Assembly (NCBI GenBank): GCA_944363525.1
Contig: CALVUF010000002.1
Coordinates: forward strand, 1-64,000
Direction: 5' to 3'
Source of the DNA: an uncultured Bacilli bacterium
GTDB taxonomy: Bacteria; Bacillota_I; Bacilli_A; RFN20; CAG-826
Length of the DNA: 64,000 nucleotides
The notes below the pieces were generated by a model. The model searched no databases. It saw only the letters and a program-made list of their open reading frames with translations, and was not told the origin of the DNA. The translations under genes were made by a program, and so were the position numbers. The stretch's first letter is position 1, and each line of letters opens with the position of its first letter. Of this stretch, positions 21,607-30,160 are shown in pieces.

Positions 21607-22998
21607 TTAGAATTTTATATTGCTGCTGGTCCGGGGGAAAGGCTCGGTATCCCGGATGTTGGTGATGCCGGTCAGATACATAAGCAGGCGGTCGAAGCCG
21701 ATGCCGAAGCCGGAATGGATGCAGCCGCCGTACTTCCTTGTATCGAGGTACCATTCGAGCCCCTTCTCGTTGCCGCAGGCTTCCATCTTCTTCTTTAAGA
21801 CCTCGTAACGTTCCTCGCGTTGGGAGCCGCCGATGATCTCGCCTTCGCCCGGGACCAATAAGTCGCAGGCGGCGACAGTCTTGCCATCGTCGTTTTCCCG
21901 CATGTAGAAGGCTTTGATGCCAGCCGGGTAATCGGTGAGGAACAAAGGTCCCTTGGCCACTTCCTCAGTCAGATAACGTTCGTGTTCGGAAAGCAGGTCG
22001 AAGCCCCAATAGATGTTGTTTTCCTCAAACTTATGGCCGTTTTGCACGGCTTTTTGCAGCACTTCAACCGCTTCGGTATAGGTCATCCGCTTAAAGGGGG
22101 TGGTCAAGACGTGGTTGAGTTTGTCCTTGAGCCCGGGGGCAATCATCTTGTCGAAGAAATCCATCTCATCCGGGCAATGATCGAAGACGTATTGGATGCA
22201 GAACTTAATGGTCTCCTCCATCAATTCCATATCGTCCTCTAAGTCGGCGAAGCAGATCTCCGGCTCGATCATCCAGAACTCCGAGGCATGGCGCGGGGTA
22301 TTGGATTTCTCGGCCCGGAAGGTCGGCCCGAAGGTATAGACGTCATGGAAGGCTAGAGCGAAGGATTCAACGTGGAGCTGGCCCGAGACAGTCAGATGGG
22401 TCGGCTTACCATAGAAATCGGTGACCGAAAGCTTTCCTTCGTCATCATTGGTGGCGATGGTGAAGGTCTGCCCCGCCCCTTCGGCGTCGTTGCCGGTGAT
22501 CTCGGGGGTATGGACGTAAACAAAGCCCTTGCCCTGGAAGAACTCATGGATTCCGAGGGCTAAGACCGAGCGGACCCGGTATAAAGCCAAGAAGGTATTG
22601 GCCCGGGGGCGGAGATGGGCGATGTCGCGTAAATACTCGAAGGAATGGCGTTTTTTCTGTAACGGATAATCGGAAGCGCATTCGCCTAGCACCTCCACCG
22701 AGGTGGCGTGGATCTCAAAGGGCTGCTTCATCTCCGGGGTGTAAACGACTCTTCCCCCGACCCGGATGCAGGCCCCGGTCAGGATATGGGTGACCTCATC
22801 GTGGTTAGCCAGCTTATCGTTATAGACGATCTGGACGGTTTTAAAACAAGTTCCATCGTTAAGGGCGATGAAGCCGATCGAGCCGGAATCGCGGTTGGTC
22901 CGGACCCAGCCTTGGACATGGATTTCCCCGAGCTTGGTCAAGTCCTCGGAGGGGAAGCGCTCATAGAGCGAGCGAACGGTAATGGCTTTCGGTTGCAT
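21607..22998 (-). CDS. asnS: Asparaginyl-tRNA synthetase
   Basis: 463 residues of class IIb. An N-terminal OB fold (VQGWVRTNRDSGSIGFIALND) is followed by the catalytic core with motif 2 (FGPTFRAEKSNTPRHASEFWMIEPE) and motif 3 (GFGIGFDRLLMYLTGI). The HASEFWMIEPE form and the absence of an aspartate-type insertion indicate AsnRS. It charges tRNA(Asn) directly, so GatCAB need not make Asn-tRNA. A TAAATT box (23005-23010) 6 bases before the ATG suggests a leaderless internal promoter just after tsaD. Confidence 0.95.
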   Translation of the reverse strand: MQPKAITVRSLYERFPSEDLTKLGEIHVQGWVRTNRDSGSIGFIALNDGTCFKTVQIVYNDKLANHDEVTHILTGACIRVGGRVVYTPEMKQPFEIHATSVEVLGECASDYPLQKKRHSFEYLRDIAHLRPRANTFLALYRVRSVLALGIHEFFQGKGFVYVHTPEITGNDAEGAGQTFTIATNDDEGKLSVTDFYGKPTHLTVSGQLHVESFALAFHDVYTFGPTFRAEKSNTPRHASEFWMIEPEICFADLEDDMELMEETIKFCIQYVFDHCPDEMDFFDKMIAPGLKDKLNHVLTTPFKRMTYTEAVEVLQKAVQNGHKFEENNIYWGFDLLSEHERYLTEEVAKGPLFLTDYPAGIKAFYMRENDDGKTVAACDLLVPGEGEIIGGSQREERYEVLKKKMEACGNEKGLEWYLDTRKYGGCIHSGFGIGFDRLLMYLTGITNIRDTEPFPRTSSNIKF

Positions 22999-23004
22999 AG
23001 CTGT

Positions 23005-23010
23005 AATTTA
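23005..23010 (-). promoter_or_regulatory. Leaderless -10 box of asnS
   Basis: TAAATT on the minus strand, 6 bases before the asnS ATG at 22998 and just outside tsaD. Confidence 0.45.
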
Positions 23011-23014
23011 TCCT

Positions 23015-24046
23015 TTACTTTGAATAAGTGGAAGAGAATTCCTTGTAATGGTCGATTTTCCAGTTGGGATCGACCCCGAGGGTCAAGGGGGCGAACACTT
23101 TCATCTTATACAAGTGCTCGGCCACTTTGGCGATCATGGCCGCGTTATCGGTCGTGCACCATAACGGAGGGATGAGCAAGTCGATATCGCTATGTTTGAA
23201 TAGGATGGTCATCTGTTCCCGGAGGTAGGAATTGGCGCTGACCCCGCCGGCTAAGACCACTTGCTTGACCGGGTAGGCGGCGACCGCTTTCTTCGTCCGG
23301 TCGACGATCATCCCGATGGCGACGTCTTGGAAGGATTTGGCCATGTCATCGACATTGACCTTTTCCCCTTTCATCTTCAGCGAATTGACTAAGTTGATGA
23401 CCGAGGTCTTTAGGCCCGAATAGGAGAAGTCAAACGGGCCAGCCGGGGAGGCGGGGGACGGGAGGTGATAAGTATGCTGCCCGTTTTTGGCATGCTTATC
23501 GATCGGGACACCACCGGGATAAGGTAGCCCCAACACCCGGGCGACTTTGTCATAGCATTCCCCGACCGCATCGTCTTTGGTCTCGCCGATGATTTGGAAA
23601 TCCATCGATTCCTTCATGTAGACCAACTCGGTATTACCGCCCGAGACGACGACGCAAAGGAGGGGGAACTTCAATTCCCCGACGTATTCGTTGGCGTAGA
23701 TATGCCCGGCCAAATGGTGGACCGGGATTAGAGGGAGATGATACATCATCGCCAAGGTCTTCGCGGCCTGCAATCCGACATGGAGACAGCCGATAAGCCC
23801 CGGGCCTCGGGTGACGGCGATGGCATCTAAATCCTTAAAGGAAAGACGGGATTCATCTAAGGCCTGCTTTAAGCACACCCCGATGTTCTCGCAATGGAGG
23901 CGGGAGGCGATTTCCGGCATAACCCCGCCATACTTCTCGTGGACCGAGATCTGGGTGGCGACGACTGAGGACAAAAGCTTCCCGTCCTCGGTGATGGCGA
24001 CGGCGGTTTCGTCGCAGCTTGATTCGATTGCCAATATCCTAGCCAT
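23015..24046 (-). CDS. tsaD: tRNA t6A synthesis protein TsaD
   Basis: 343 residues of the Kae1/Qri7/TsaD ASKHA family. It has the start ILAIESSCDETAVAI, the metal-binding HHLAGH near 110-115, the phosphate loops VVSGGNTEL and AGGVSANSYLR, and TDNAAMIA near the end. With TsaB, TsaE and TsaC it transfers threonylcarbamoyl to A37 of ANN-reading tRNAs. It overlaps the tsaB-rimI fusion by 8 bases, so the three Tsa genes form one translational unit. Confidence 0.96.
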   Translation of the reverse strand: MARILAIESSCDETAVAITEDGKLLSSVVATQISVHEKYGGVMPEIASRLHCENIGVCLKQALDESRLSFKDLDAIAVTRGPGLIGCLHVGLQAAKTLAMMYHLPLIPVHHLAGHIYANEYVGELKFPLLCVVVSGGNTELVYMKESMDFQIIGETKDDAVGECYDKVARVLGLPYPGGVPIDKHAKNGQHTYHLPSPASPAGPFDFSYSGLKTSVINLVNSLKMKGEKVNVDDMAKSFQDVAIGMIVDRTKKAVAAYPVKQVVLAGGVSANSYLREQMTILFKHSDIDLLIPPLWCTTDNAAMIAKVAEHLYKMKVFAPLTLGVDPNWKIDHYKEFSSTYSK

Positions 24047-25091
24047 GGACGATGCTCCTTACCATATACACCGCGTCCTCGCCATCGTCGTAGTATCCCT
24101 TCTTGACGAGGACCGGCTCAAATTTATGGCGTTTATAGAACTTTTGCGCCTTTTCGTTGCTTTGCCGGACTTCCAAAGTAATGTACTCGACCGGATCGGC
24201 TTGGGCTTCGCAGTCCTTGAGCATTTGGCCGAGCAACCGATTCCCAATCCCCTTGCCTCGCATATTTTCCTTCACCGCGATTTGGGAAATAGTCGCCGAG
24301 TTGAAAGTGATCATGAAATCGATGAACCCGACCACCTCGGCATCAACCAACGCCGAATAGACATGGGCACAGGGGTTCTCGTTTAATTCCGAGAGCATCT
24401 GCTTTCGGGTATAGGGACGTTTGAAGGCGGACTCCTCAATTTCCATGATCGAATCAAGGTCGCTCGGCAAGGTCTTGCGGACGGTGATCTTGAAGTTCCC
24501 GGCCTCATAGTCGTCTTTGAGGTAAACCGGCCGGGCACCTAAAGGCTCCGCGCACCGATGCTTATCATCAATCCGTTCGAGGAGGTTTTTCGCCACATCG
24601 AACTCCGGAGATTCCAACCCCAAATACCCCAAATCGCCGATTGGCATCAGTTCAGGATGTTCCTGAATATAGGCCAAAACTTCTTGGTTCTCCTTGATGC
24701 AGTCTTTGATTAGGCATTGTCCGTCGACATAAACGCCAAGATAGGAACGTTTGCCCCGGGCATTGTCCAAGCAGAGCCAGCTCCCTTTAACCGGGCAAAG
24801 GGCTTCTAAGGAGGAAGCGAGGTAGAGTTCGGCGTTGGCGGCCAAAGCCATGACCTTGCCGACGGTTAGGGCGATCCGGACGCCGGTATAAGAACCGGGC
24901 CCAACGGTGACAATGATCCGGTTGACAGCCGTCGCCTCGATTTGGTGTTTCTTCAATAACTCATCGATCCGTTCGACGAGGATCTCGCTTTGCCGCAAGA
25001 AAGCCGGCTCGGTCAATGTCTCGGTCTTCCCATCGATATCAAGCCCAATGGAGAGGTTTTTCTCCGAGGTATCCAGAGCTAAGCAAATCAT
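24039..25091 (-). CDS. tsaB: TsaB-RimI fusion: t6A factor plus ribosomal-protein-type N-acetyltransferase
   Basis: 350 residues made of two proteins that are usually separate. Residues 1-195 are TsaB: CLALDTSEKNLSIGL, TVGPGSYTGVRIALTVGK (about 62-79) and the closing GARPVYLKD. Residues 200-350 are a GNAT acetyltransferase of the RimI type: IMEIEESAFKRPYTRKQM, the acetyl-CoA loop VKENMRGKGIGNRLL and EVRQSNEKAQKFYKRHKF. TsaB is the non-catalytic partner of TsaD; RimI acetylates N-termini such as that of S18, although the fused form may have other targets. tsaB and rimI are often adjacent in Bacillota, so fusion is a small step. It overlaps tsaE by 4 bases. Confidence 0.93.
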   Translation of the reverse strand: MICLALDTSEKNLSIGLDIDGKTETLTEPAFLRQSEILVERIDELLKKHQIEATAVNRIIVTVGPGSYTGVRIALTVGKVMALAANAELYLASSLEALCPVKGSWLCLDNARGKRSYLGVYVDGQCLIKDCIKENQEVLAYIQEHPELMPIGDLGYLGLESPEFDVAKNLLERIDDKHRCAEPLGARPVYLKDDYEAGNFKITVRKTLPSDLDSIMEIEESAFKRPYTRKQMLSELNENPCAHVYSALVDAEVVGFIDFMITFNSATISQIAVKENMRGKGIGNRLLGQMLKDCEAQADPVEYITLEVRQSNEKAQKFYKRHKFEPVLVKKGYYDDGEDAVYMVRSIVHG

Positions 25092-25543
25092 TGCCCCACC
25101 TCCTCGACGATCAGGTCATAACGGGGATGATTGGATTTAAAGGTGATCGAACGGTCGTTACCACCGAGGTTTTTGATCTCGATGTCCAAATGCTCATCGG
25201 GAATAAGGGGAGCGATATAAGCCGGCCATTCGATGAAGCAGGCCCCGTCGCCTTCGATGTATTCATCTAACCCGATTTCGATGTTTTGCCCCTCTAACCG
25301 ATAGGCATCGATGTGATATAAGGGCAAAGTGCCATCGAAATAGCATTTCATGATGTTGAAAGTCGGGGACAAAACCGATTCATGGATATGGAGCCCTTGG
25401 GCCACCCCGCCGACGAAAGTGGTTTTGCCGGCCCCTAAATCGCCAGTCAAAAGGATGACGTCCTCCGGACGAAGCAATTTGGCTAAACTCACCCCGAGGG
25501 CGATGGTCTCGTCCTTACCGTGGCTTATGATCGTTTTTTCCAT
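25088..25543 (-). CDS. tsaE: tRNA t6A synthesis ATPase TsaE
   Basis: 151 residues starting at ATG 25543, chosen because AAGGAG precedes it. The upstream in-frame codons are out of keeping with the family. P-loop LTGDLGAGKTTFV covers residues 32-44, followed by SPTFNIM and HIDAYRLEG and the late FIEWP. TsaE is the ATPase that drives the TsaB-TsaD complex. Its first 29 bases overlap the end of the DUF402 gene. Confidence 0.94.
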   Translation of the reverse strand: MEKTIISHGKDETIALGVSLAKLLRPEDVILLTGDLGAGKTTFVGGVAQGLHIHESVLSPTFNIMKCYFDGTLPLYHIDAYRLEGQNIEIGLDEYIEGDGACFIEWPAYIAPLIPDEHLDIEIKNLGGNDRSITFKSNHPRYDLIVEEVGQ

Positions 25544-26129
25544 AAGCGTTCTCCTTCTTGATGAATGGCTTGGTCGAAGCCAAGAACAGCTGATAGAGGG
25601 CCTCGATGTCCTCCTCGACGAAGGGGAAGACATGGTTGGCCATCATGTCCTTGACCTCATTGACCGATTTCTCGATGGCTTTCGAGAGGTCGGGGGAATA
25701 GCCATAGGTCAGGATATGGCGGGCGTATTCGTTCTCGTCGAGGGTTCGCTCGGCCCCATCGGGGTAAAGCTTGACGTCGAGATCGTAATCGATGTACTTG
25801 AGCATTCCCTTATCCTTGATGGTCGGGGAGGCGATGTTGACGTAATAGCAGATCCCCGAATCGGGCTTGAACATGGCGATGACGTTCATCCACTTCTTTT
25901 TGAAGAGGAGGAAAATGGCGTGCTCCTTGGTGATCCACCGCCGCCCATCGGCTTCGGTGACGCAGGAGGCTTTGGAGGCTAAAGCATAGTATTCATCGGT
26001 CTCGGAAACCAAGTAGGCCGGAGACCATTGCCGATGGAGTTTCCCATCGTGCTTATACGCCTGGACTTTGATCCAGCGCGCGAGGCGGGACTGTTGATCA
26101 TTCATAACGACTAGGACCGGGCCTTTCAC
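25515..26129 (-). CDS. DUF402 family phosphatase-like protein
   Basis: 204 residues from GTG 26129; a later ATG at 26105 (MNDQQSRLARW) is an equally possible start. The core fits DUF402, the family of nucleoside di-/triphosphatases such as Bacillus YgaC/Ntdp: ARWIKVQAYKHDGKLHRQW, FLLFKKKWMNVIAMFK, CYYVNIASP, and IDYDLDVKLYPDG near 120 with clustered acidic residues expected to bind metal. It opens the t6A operon behind TATAAT at 26141-26146. The catalytic role is from the family, not shown here. Confidence 0.82.
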   Translation of the reverse strand: MKGPVLVVMNDQQSRLARWIKVQAYKHDGKLHRQWSPAYLVSETDEYYALASKASCVTEADGRRWITKEHAIFLLFKKKWMNVIAMFKPDSGICYYVNIASPTIKDKGMLKYIDYDLDVKLYPDGAERTLDENEYARHILTYGYSPDLSKAIEKSVNEVKDMMANHVFPFVEEDIEALYQLFLASTKPFIKKENAYGKNDHKPR

Positions 26130-26140
26130 CCATCAAGGCA

Positions 26141-26146
26141 ATTATA
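26141..26146 (-). promoter_or_regulatory. -10 box of the DUF402-tsa operon
   Basis: TATAAT on the minus strand, 11 bases before GTG 26129. It gives a leader of only a few bases if the GTG is used. Confidence 0.5.
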
Positions 26147-26180
26147 AAGCCTTAGGCTTTAAGTTAAAGTGGGAAGTCCG

Positions 26181-26212
26181 GTGAATAAAAGAAAACCGCG
26201 CAGAAGGCGGTT
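26181..26212 (-). terminator. Intrinsic terminator after the DUF3137-like gene
   Basis: On the minus strand AACCGC and GCGGTT (26207-26212 and 26194-26199) flank a 7-base loop and are followed by TTCTTTTATT. It lies 3 bases from the stop at 26215. Confidence 0.7.
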
Positions 26213-26214
26213 AT

Positions 26215-27420
26215 CTAGAGAGTTTTGGCCAATTCGAGGATCGAATGGAGCTGCTCTTTGTATTTGGTGAGGTAAATCGGATCGAAGGGTTTATCGACCG
26301 GGGCGACCATCAAGGTGTCCTCATATCCCATCGCCCAATAGGTCTTGCCGGATTTGAAGGAGATGGCGAGGTCGATGAGCAGGTTGTCGGTATGGATGTT
26401 CTTGATGGTCTGGCGGAATTCCTTGGTCAAGAGCTTCTTGTTGCTCTTCTTCCCGAAGATGCAGTACTTCTTGGTATCCTCTAAAGGCAGCATGTCCTTT
26501 TGAAAGAGGAAGGACGGGGGAGTCGACCGGGGGCCGCCTTTGATGTAGACGAATAACCCGCCGTCATCGACCGTCAGATGGTTCTCGGTCCGGAGGTATT
26601 TCCCGATGAAGACGGTGAGGAAGCCCTTCGGGGTCCGGGCCTCTGCCCCGACGTCGGCGAGGGCGCATTTCATGCCATCATATTCGAAGGTGAGGGAATC
26701 ACGGGAGCCGATGTTCGACACTTCTTCATGTTTCGAGCAGGGGCCGTATAAATCCGAGCCATTGAACTCGTCGTCGGTGATCTTTTCCTCCATCCCCCCT
26801 TGGAGGTTGCTGATCGGCAATCCTTCAAAGAGGTATTCGTCGCATTCCTTGAAGTAGGAGGAGAGGTATTCCTCAGTCGATTTGACCTGCTTCTTCTTCG
26901 AGAGGATGCCGTAGACGCAGATGGCGACGACGGTCAAGACGGCGAGGGCTAATCCGATATAGGTCGGGATCCGGCCCGGATCTTTCATGGTATAGGCCGG
27001 GATGAGCCAACCGCATAAGACGATGGCTAAGCCGCCGAAAGTGATGGCCACTTTGATGTAGGAAAGTTTTTTAACCAGTTTGAGATGCTTCTTCCGAGCT
27101 TTCTCAATGGTTTGGAACCGCTCATCGGAGTAGGCGATGTTGCCGTTGGCATCCCTTTCCGATGGCTTGACGAGCTCTTCTTTCTCATCCTCGTCTTTGA
27201 CTTTGTGGGGATCGACCGCCACTTCGTCGGCTTCTTTCTTTTCTTCAACCTTCGGTTCCTCAACCACTGGTTTGGGGGCGTCGGTGAAGCCATCATCGTC
27301 GTCTTCGACCGGGGTCGGGACGACTTCTTCGGCCTTCTCAGCCACAACATCTTCCGCCGCTTCCACCGGTTTTTCCTCGGCTTCGGACAACGGGTTATCT
27401 TTCTTGATTTCTTCTTCCAT
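26215..27420 (-). CDS. DUF3137-like membrane protein with long acidic N-terminus
   Basis: 401 residues from ATG 27420, preferred over a TTG two codons earlier because AAAGGA is then 6 bases away. Residues 1-100 are Glu/Asp/Lys/Pro-rich and probably disordered (VEEPKVEEKKEADEV). Two membrane helices follow at about 128-148 and 152-172, then a soluble domain with FEYDGMKCALADVGAEA and GKYLRTENHLTVDDGG. The two-helix hairpin plus this strand-rich domain resembles DUF3137 proteins. A TATATT box lies about 27 bases upstream. It is monocistronic and followed by a terminator. Function unknown. Confidence 0.7.
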   Translation of the reverse strand: MEEEIKKDNPLSEAEEKPVEAAEDVVAEKAEEVVPTPVEDDDDGFTDAPKPVVEEPKVEEKKEADEVAVDPHKVKDEDEKEELVKPSERDANGNIAYSDERFQTIEKARKKHLKLVKKLSYIKVAITFGGLAIVLCGWLIPAYTMKDPGRIPTYIGLALAVLTVVAICVYGILSKKKQVKSTEEYLSSYFKECDEYLFEGLPISNLQGGMEEKITDDEFNGSDLYGPCSKHEEVSNIGSRDSLTFEYDGMKCALADVGAEARTPKGFLTVFIGKYLRTENHLTVDDGGLFVYIKGGPRSTPPSFLFQKDMLPLEDTKKYCIFGKKSNKKLLTKEFRQTIKNIHTDNLLIDLAISFKSGKTYWAMGYEDTLMVAPVDKPFDPIYLTKYKEQLHSILELAKTL

Positions 27421-27526
27421 GGGCAATCCTTTGAATTTGGCGATAGGAATATAACACGCTCGAAGGAAAAGTCACCCTAAAAATCGTGAATAATCGGAAG
27501 AAAAGGCAAAATCGCTTCGAAAAGGG

Positions 27527-28504
27527 TTATTTACGCGAAACCGGGAACATCTTCTCGATCTTGATCATCGGCCCATACATAGCCATCAAGACGATGGTGG
27601 CAAACAAACCGCACAGGGGGATGTAAGTCAGGTTGTAGAGGATGCCGGCCGCTAAGGTGTAGTTATAAACCACGACCGAGGAGATGGTCGAGCCGACCAT
27701 CCGCATCAAAGTGGCCGCCAAGCCGGCGATGAAGATGAACACCTCGCCTTTGACGTTATAGGTTTCTTGCGAATCAGAGAAAATAAGGGGCCGGAAGAAG
27801 CCGATCAATGCGGTCGATCCAAAACCAATCAGATAGTCAAACGGATAGGTGGCGAACCCATAACCATCGGTTAAGCAGGTCAGCAAACCATAGACGATGC
27901 CGCAGGCGACGAACCCTTTGACCGGTCCCCGACGCAGGGCGAGGATGAACAAGGGGATCATCTGGAAGTTGACCGAACCCCCGTCGGAGCCGATGGCGAA
28001 AAGTTTGAATAAGTTGAGGATAAAGGCCATGCCAATCAGCATGCCCATCTCGGCCATATCGGCGATTTCAATCTTCTCCGAGCTGGAGACGGTGAATAAG
28101 GCAAAGCAAGCGGCGACCAAGGTCACCGAGGGTAGCCAGGAGCCAAAAAACTCAAAGCCAACGTCATAACCGATCCCATACTCAAGGAAATCGGGCAGGA
28201 AGAAAGCGAAGATGGCATCGGCGAAAAGCACCGCCATCCCGACAAAGCTGAAGTAACGATGGATAAGGCTTAAGCCAAGAAGCAGAATGCCAACCCCAGG
28301 CAGAATAAGCGCCAAATAAACGAAGAAGCCATAACTGGCTGGGACAGCGTTAATCGTGTCGACGAAAGAAAGCAAAACATCGTTTTCGGCTTCGTCTTCA
28401 TAGGAGAACGCCGCCCCACCGAAACAGATGTAGGCGAGCAATCCGACGACGATGGCGATCAATAACGCCAGATGCTCCTTGATGAACAACCAGGTTTTTC
28501 CCAT
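27527..28504 (-). CDS. thiT: Thiamine ECF transporter S component, ThiT-like, with N-terminal membrane extension
   Basis: 325 residues from ATG 28504, which follows AAGGAGG by 8 bases. The last ~180 residues are a ThiT-type substrate-binding membrane protein: LIGMAFILNLFKLFAIGSDG, GSVNFQMIPLFILALRRGP and YGLLTCLTDGYG. Ordinary ThiT is about 190 residues, but here about 140 extra N-terminal residues add some four membrane helices (LLIAIVVGLLAYICFG and onward). A TPP riboswitch lies directly upstream, which supports thiamine or a precursor as substrate. The energising EcfA and EcfT genes are not in this window and are presumably shared. Confidence 0.85.
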   Translation of the reverse strand: MGKTWLFIKEHLALLIAIVVGLLAYICFGGAAFSYEDEAENDVLLSFVDTINAVPASYGFFVYLALILPGVGILLLGLSLIHRYFSFVGMAVLFADAIFAFFLPDFLEYGIGYDVGFEFFGSWLPSVTLVAACFALFTVSSSEKIEIADMAEMGMLIGMAFILNLFKLFAIGSDGGSVNFQMIPLFILALRRGPVKGFVACGIVYGLLTCLTDGYGFATYPFDYLIGFGSTALIGFFRPLIFSDSQETYNVKGEVFIFIAGLAATLMRMVGSTISSVVVYNYTLAAGILYNLTYIPLCGLFATIVLMAMYGPMIKIEKMFPVSRK

Positions 28505-28510
28505 TAAAAA

Positions 28511-28537
28511 TTCCTCCTTGGAAATTACCCGGAGGAA
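28511..28537 (-). promoter_or_regulatory. Shine-Dalgarno-sequestering hairpin of the TPP riboswitch
   Basis: In the RNA UUCCUCC (28537-28531) can pair perfectly with GGAGGAA (28517-28511), which contains the thiT ribosome-binding site. The alternative partner of CCUCCG is CGGAGG at the 3' edge of the aptamer (about 28556-28561). The two pairings exclude one another and imply translational control. Confidence 0.7.
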
Positions 28538-28548
28538 CACATACGAAA

Positions 28549-28638
28549 TGTCTTACCTCCGCCCGCATTACCGGGATCAGGTTTACCGTCGAACCGGCGC
28601 ACGGTTCCTCTCAGCCGACTCTGGTCAGCTCCGGACAG
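28549..28638 (-). promoter_or_regulatory. TPP riboswitch (THI element)
   Basis: The minus strand has the conserved THI blocks in order: CGGCTGAGAGG, then the variable hairpin CCGTGCGCCGGTTCGACGG, then AACCTGATCCCGGTAATGC and GGGCGGAGGTAAGACA. TGTC and GACA at the ends can close P1. It lies upstream of a ThiT-like gene. Binding of thiamine pyrophosphate should repress that gene. Confidence 0.92.
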
Positions 28639-28735
28639 GCAAATGATAGACTCTTCCCTGAAGCCGTCAAGTATGGAGATATATCAAAATTCGAAGAAAG
28701 GTTTAAGTTCTGCCGTGTTTTTTGGCTTTGTCCGT

Positions 28736-30142
28736 TTATCGCGGGGAGAACAATTTGCCTTTGGTCACCTTTCCGTTGTCAGTGACTAACTCCATCTGTT
28801 GAAGCTTCGTCAACGACTCGTTCACTTGATAACGGGTGTAGCACAATTCATCGGAAATATCCTTAGTGCTGACGCCCCCATCGCGCTGGCAAAGGAAGTC
28901 GTAGATCTCCTGCGTGGCCGGATCGACTGCTTTAAGGAAATTGATTCGGACCGTGGTCGAAAGTTTGCTCCGATCATCGGTATACGAAGGGGTCATCATA
29001 TTTAAATCCTTCATGTTGGCAAACATCGTTGGAATGCCCGAACCGGCTTTATCGCCTAAACGGAGACGGCGGAACAAAGAGGATATTAAAGTATTTCGAG
29101 GGTTCGAATGGCCGCCGGCGATAGCTAAAGGTAAATCAATCCGCATGCTGCCAGAGTTATAGATGACGATCCGGCGGTAATCGAAAATAATCCGAACGGC
29201 ATCAGGCAGGCAATAGTCAGCATTGAATAAGGCGTTGATGAAAGCCTCCCGGACGGTTAAGAAAACTTTGGTCTTCCCCATATCGGCATTGTTCTCCACA
29301 TAGAAAGGAGAGGGAAGCAGAGCCCGAAGCTGACCGAGAACCAAATTGAAGAAGTCGAAAATATTGCCAGCGAATGAGCCATCGTCGGTAACGATCCGGC
29401 TGTTCCATTTCACGGCCCCGAAATCCCGAACTTGGAAATCGAGTGAGTAACGGGGATAAATCTTTAAGATATCTTCCAATTTGCCGAAGCAAAGGACTCC
29501 GGCATTCGTTGGAATCGCCCCATGCTCGGTCTTGATCAAAGCCCCCACCCTCGTGAAAAAAGTCTCATCGTCCACATTAATCAAAGGGTCGTTCGGATTC
29601 TGCCCCGCGAAATCCTCCCGATATTTTTTAAGGGTAGGTTTTGATAAATCATCGAAGACAATGCCGACCCGATTGGCTTCTTGATCCCGAGAAAAAGGCA
29701 TCGAATCGTTCATCAAAGACAAAACTTCATCCAAGGACATCAAGCAAACGGAGTCCCCAAGGCGTTTATAAGAAAGGAAAGGGTTATTGTTGAGATAGAC
29801 CGGCTTCTCCCGCAGGGTAGCTCCCCGAACATGGATATGCATAATGGTCTTACCGTCGATTTCCGCTAGTTCGATATCTTGGCTGCTTAGCACATTCCGA
29901 GATACTTTTAACTGATTGTTGACCGTAGCCGTGAAAGCCTGGAGCACGGACTGAGGATTGCTGATCCCGGAAATGAAGTTCTTGGCTCGTTTTCTTTCCT
30001 CAACCCCGAGGTAAATATCCCCACCTTCCGAATTGGCGAACGCCGAGTAGGTTTCCCAAATTGAGCCTGGAAGTTTATCGGCGCATTTCTTCAATTCGAC
30101 GGTTGAGCTTTCGCGTATATTTTCGATTTCTTTTTTGTCCAT
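28736..30142 (-). CDS. AlbA_2 / HATPase-type transcriptional regulator (COG2865-like)
   Basis: 468 residues from MDKKEIENIRESS. The ATG at 30142 is chosen because TATAAT lies 6 bases upstream; an earlier in-frame codon lies inside the repeat array. The N-terminal AlbA_2 (Schlafen-like, former AAA_4) domain has ESSTVELKKCADKLPGSIW and AFANSEGGDIYLGVEE. The middle has a degenerate HATPase-like part (NALFNADYCLPDAVRIIFDY). The end is a winged helix (YDFLCQRDGGVSTKDISDEL). Proteins of this type sit in regulatory and phage-defence contexts. Five tandem 20-bp repeats directly upstream suggest it represses itself. It stands alone between thiT and ung. Confidence 0.85.
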   Translation of the reverse strand: MDKKEIENIRESSTVELKKCADKLPGSIWETYSAFANSEGGDIYLGVEERKRAKNFISGISNPQSVLQAFTATVNNQLKVSRNVLSSQDIELAEIDGKTIMHIHVRGATLREKPVYLNNNPFLSYKRLGDSVCLMSLDEVLSLMNDSMPFSRDQEANRVGIVFDDLSKPTLKKYREDFAGQNPNDPLINVDDETFFTRVGALIKTEHGAIPTNAGVLCFGKLEDILKIYPRYSLDFQVRDFGAVKWNSRIVTDDGSFAGNIFDFFNLVLGQLRALLPSPFYVENNADMGKTKVFLTVREAFINALFNADYCLPDAVRIIFDYRRIVIYNSGSMRIDLPLAIAGGHSNPRNTLISSLFRRLRLGDKAGSGIPTMFANMKDLNMMTPSYTDDRSKLSTTVRINFLKAVDPATQEIYDFLCQRDGGVSTKDISDELCYTRYQVNESLTKLQQMELVTDNGKVTKGKLFSPR

Positions 30143-30148
30143 GGAAAA

Positions 30149-30154
30149 ATTATA
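30149..30154 (-). promoter_or_regulatory. Leaderless -10 box of the AlbA_2 gene
   Basis: TATAAT on the minus strand, 6 bases before the ATG at 30142. The repeat array starts 7 bases upstream and covers the -35 region. Confidence 0.65.
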
Positions 30155-30160
30155 GAGGAA

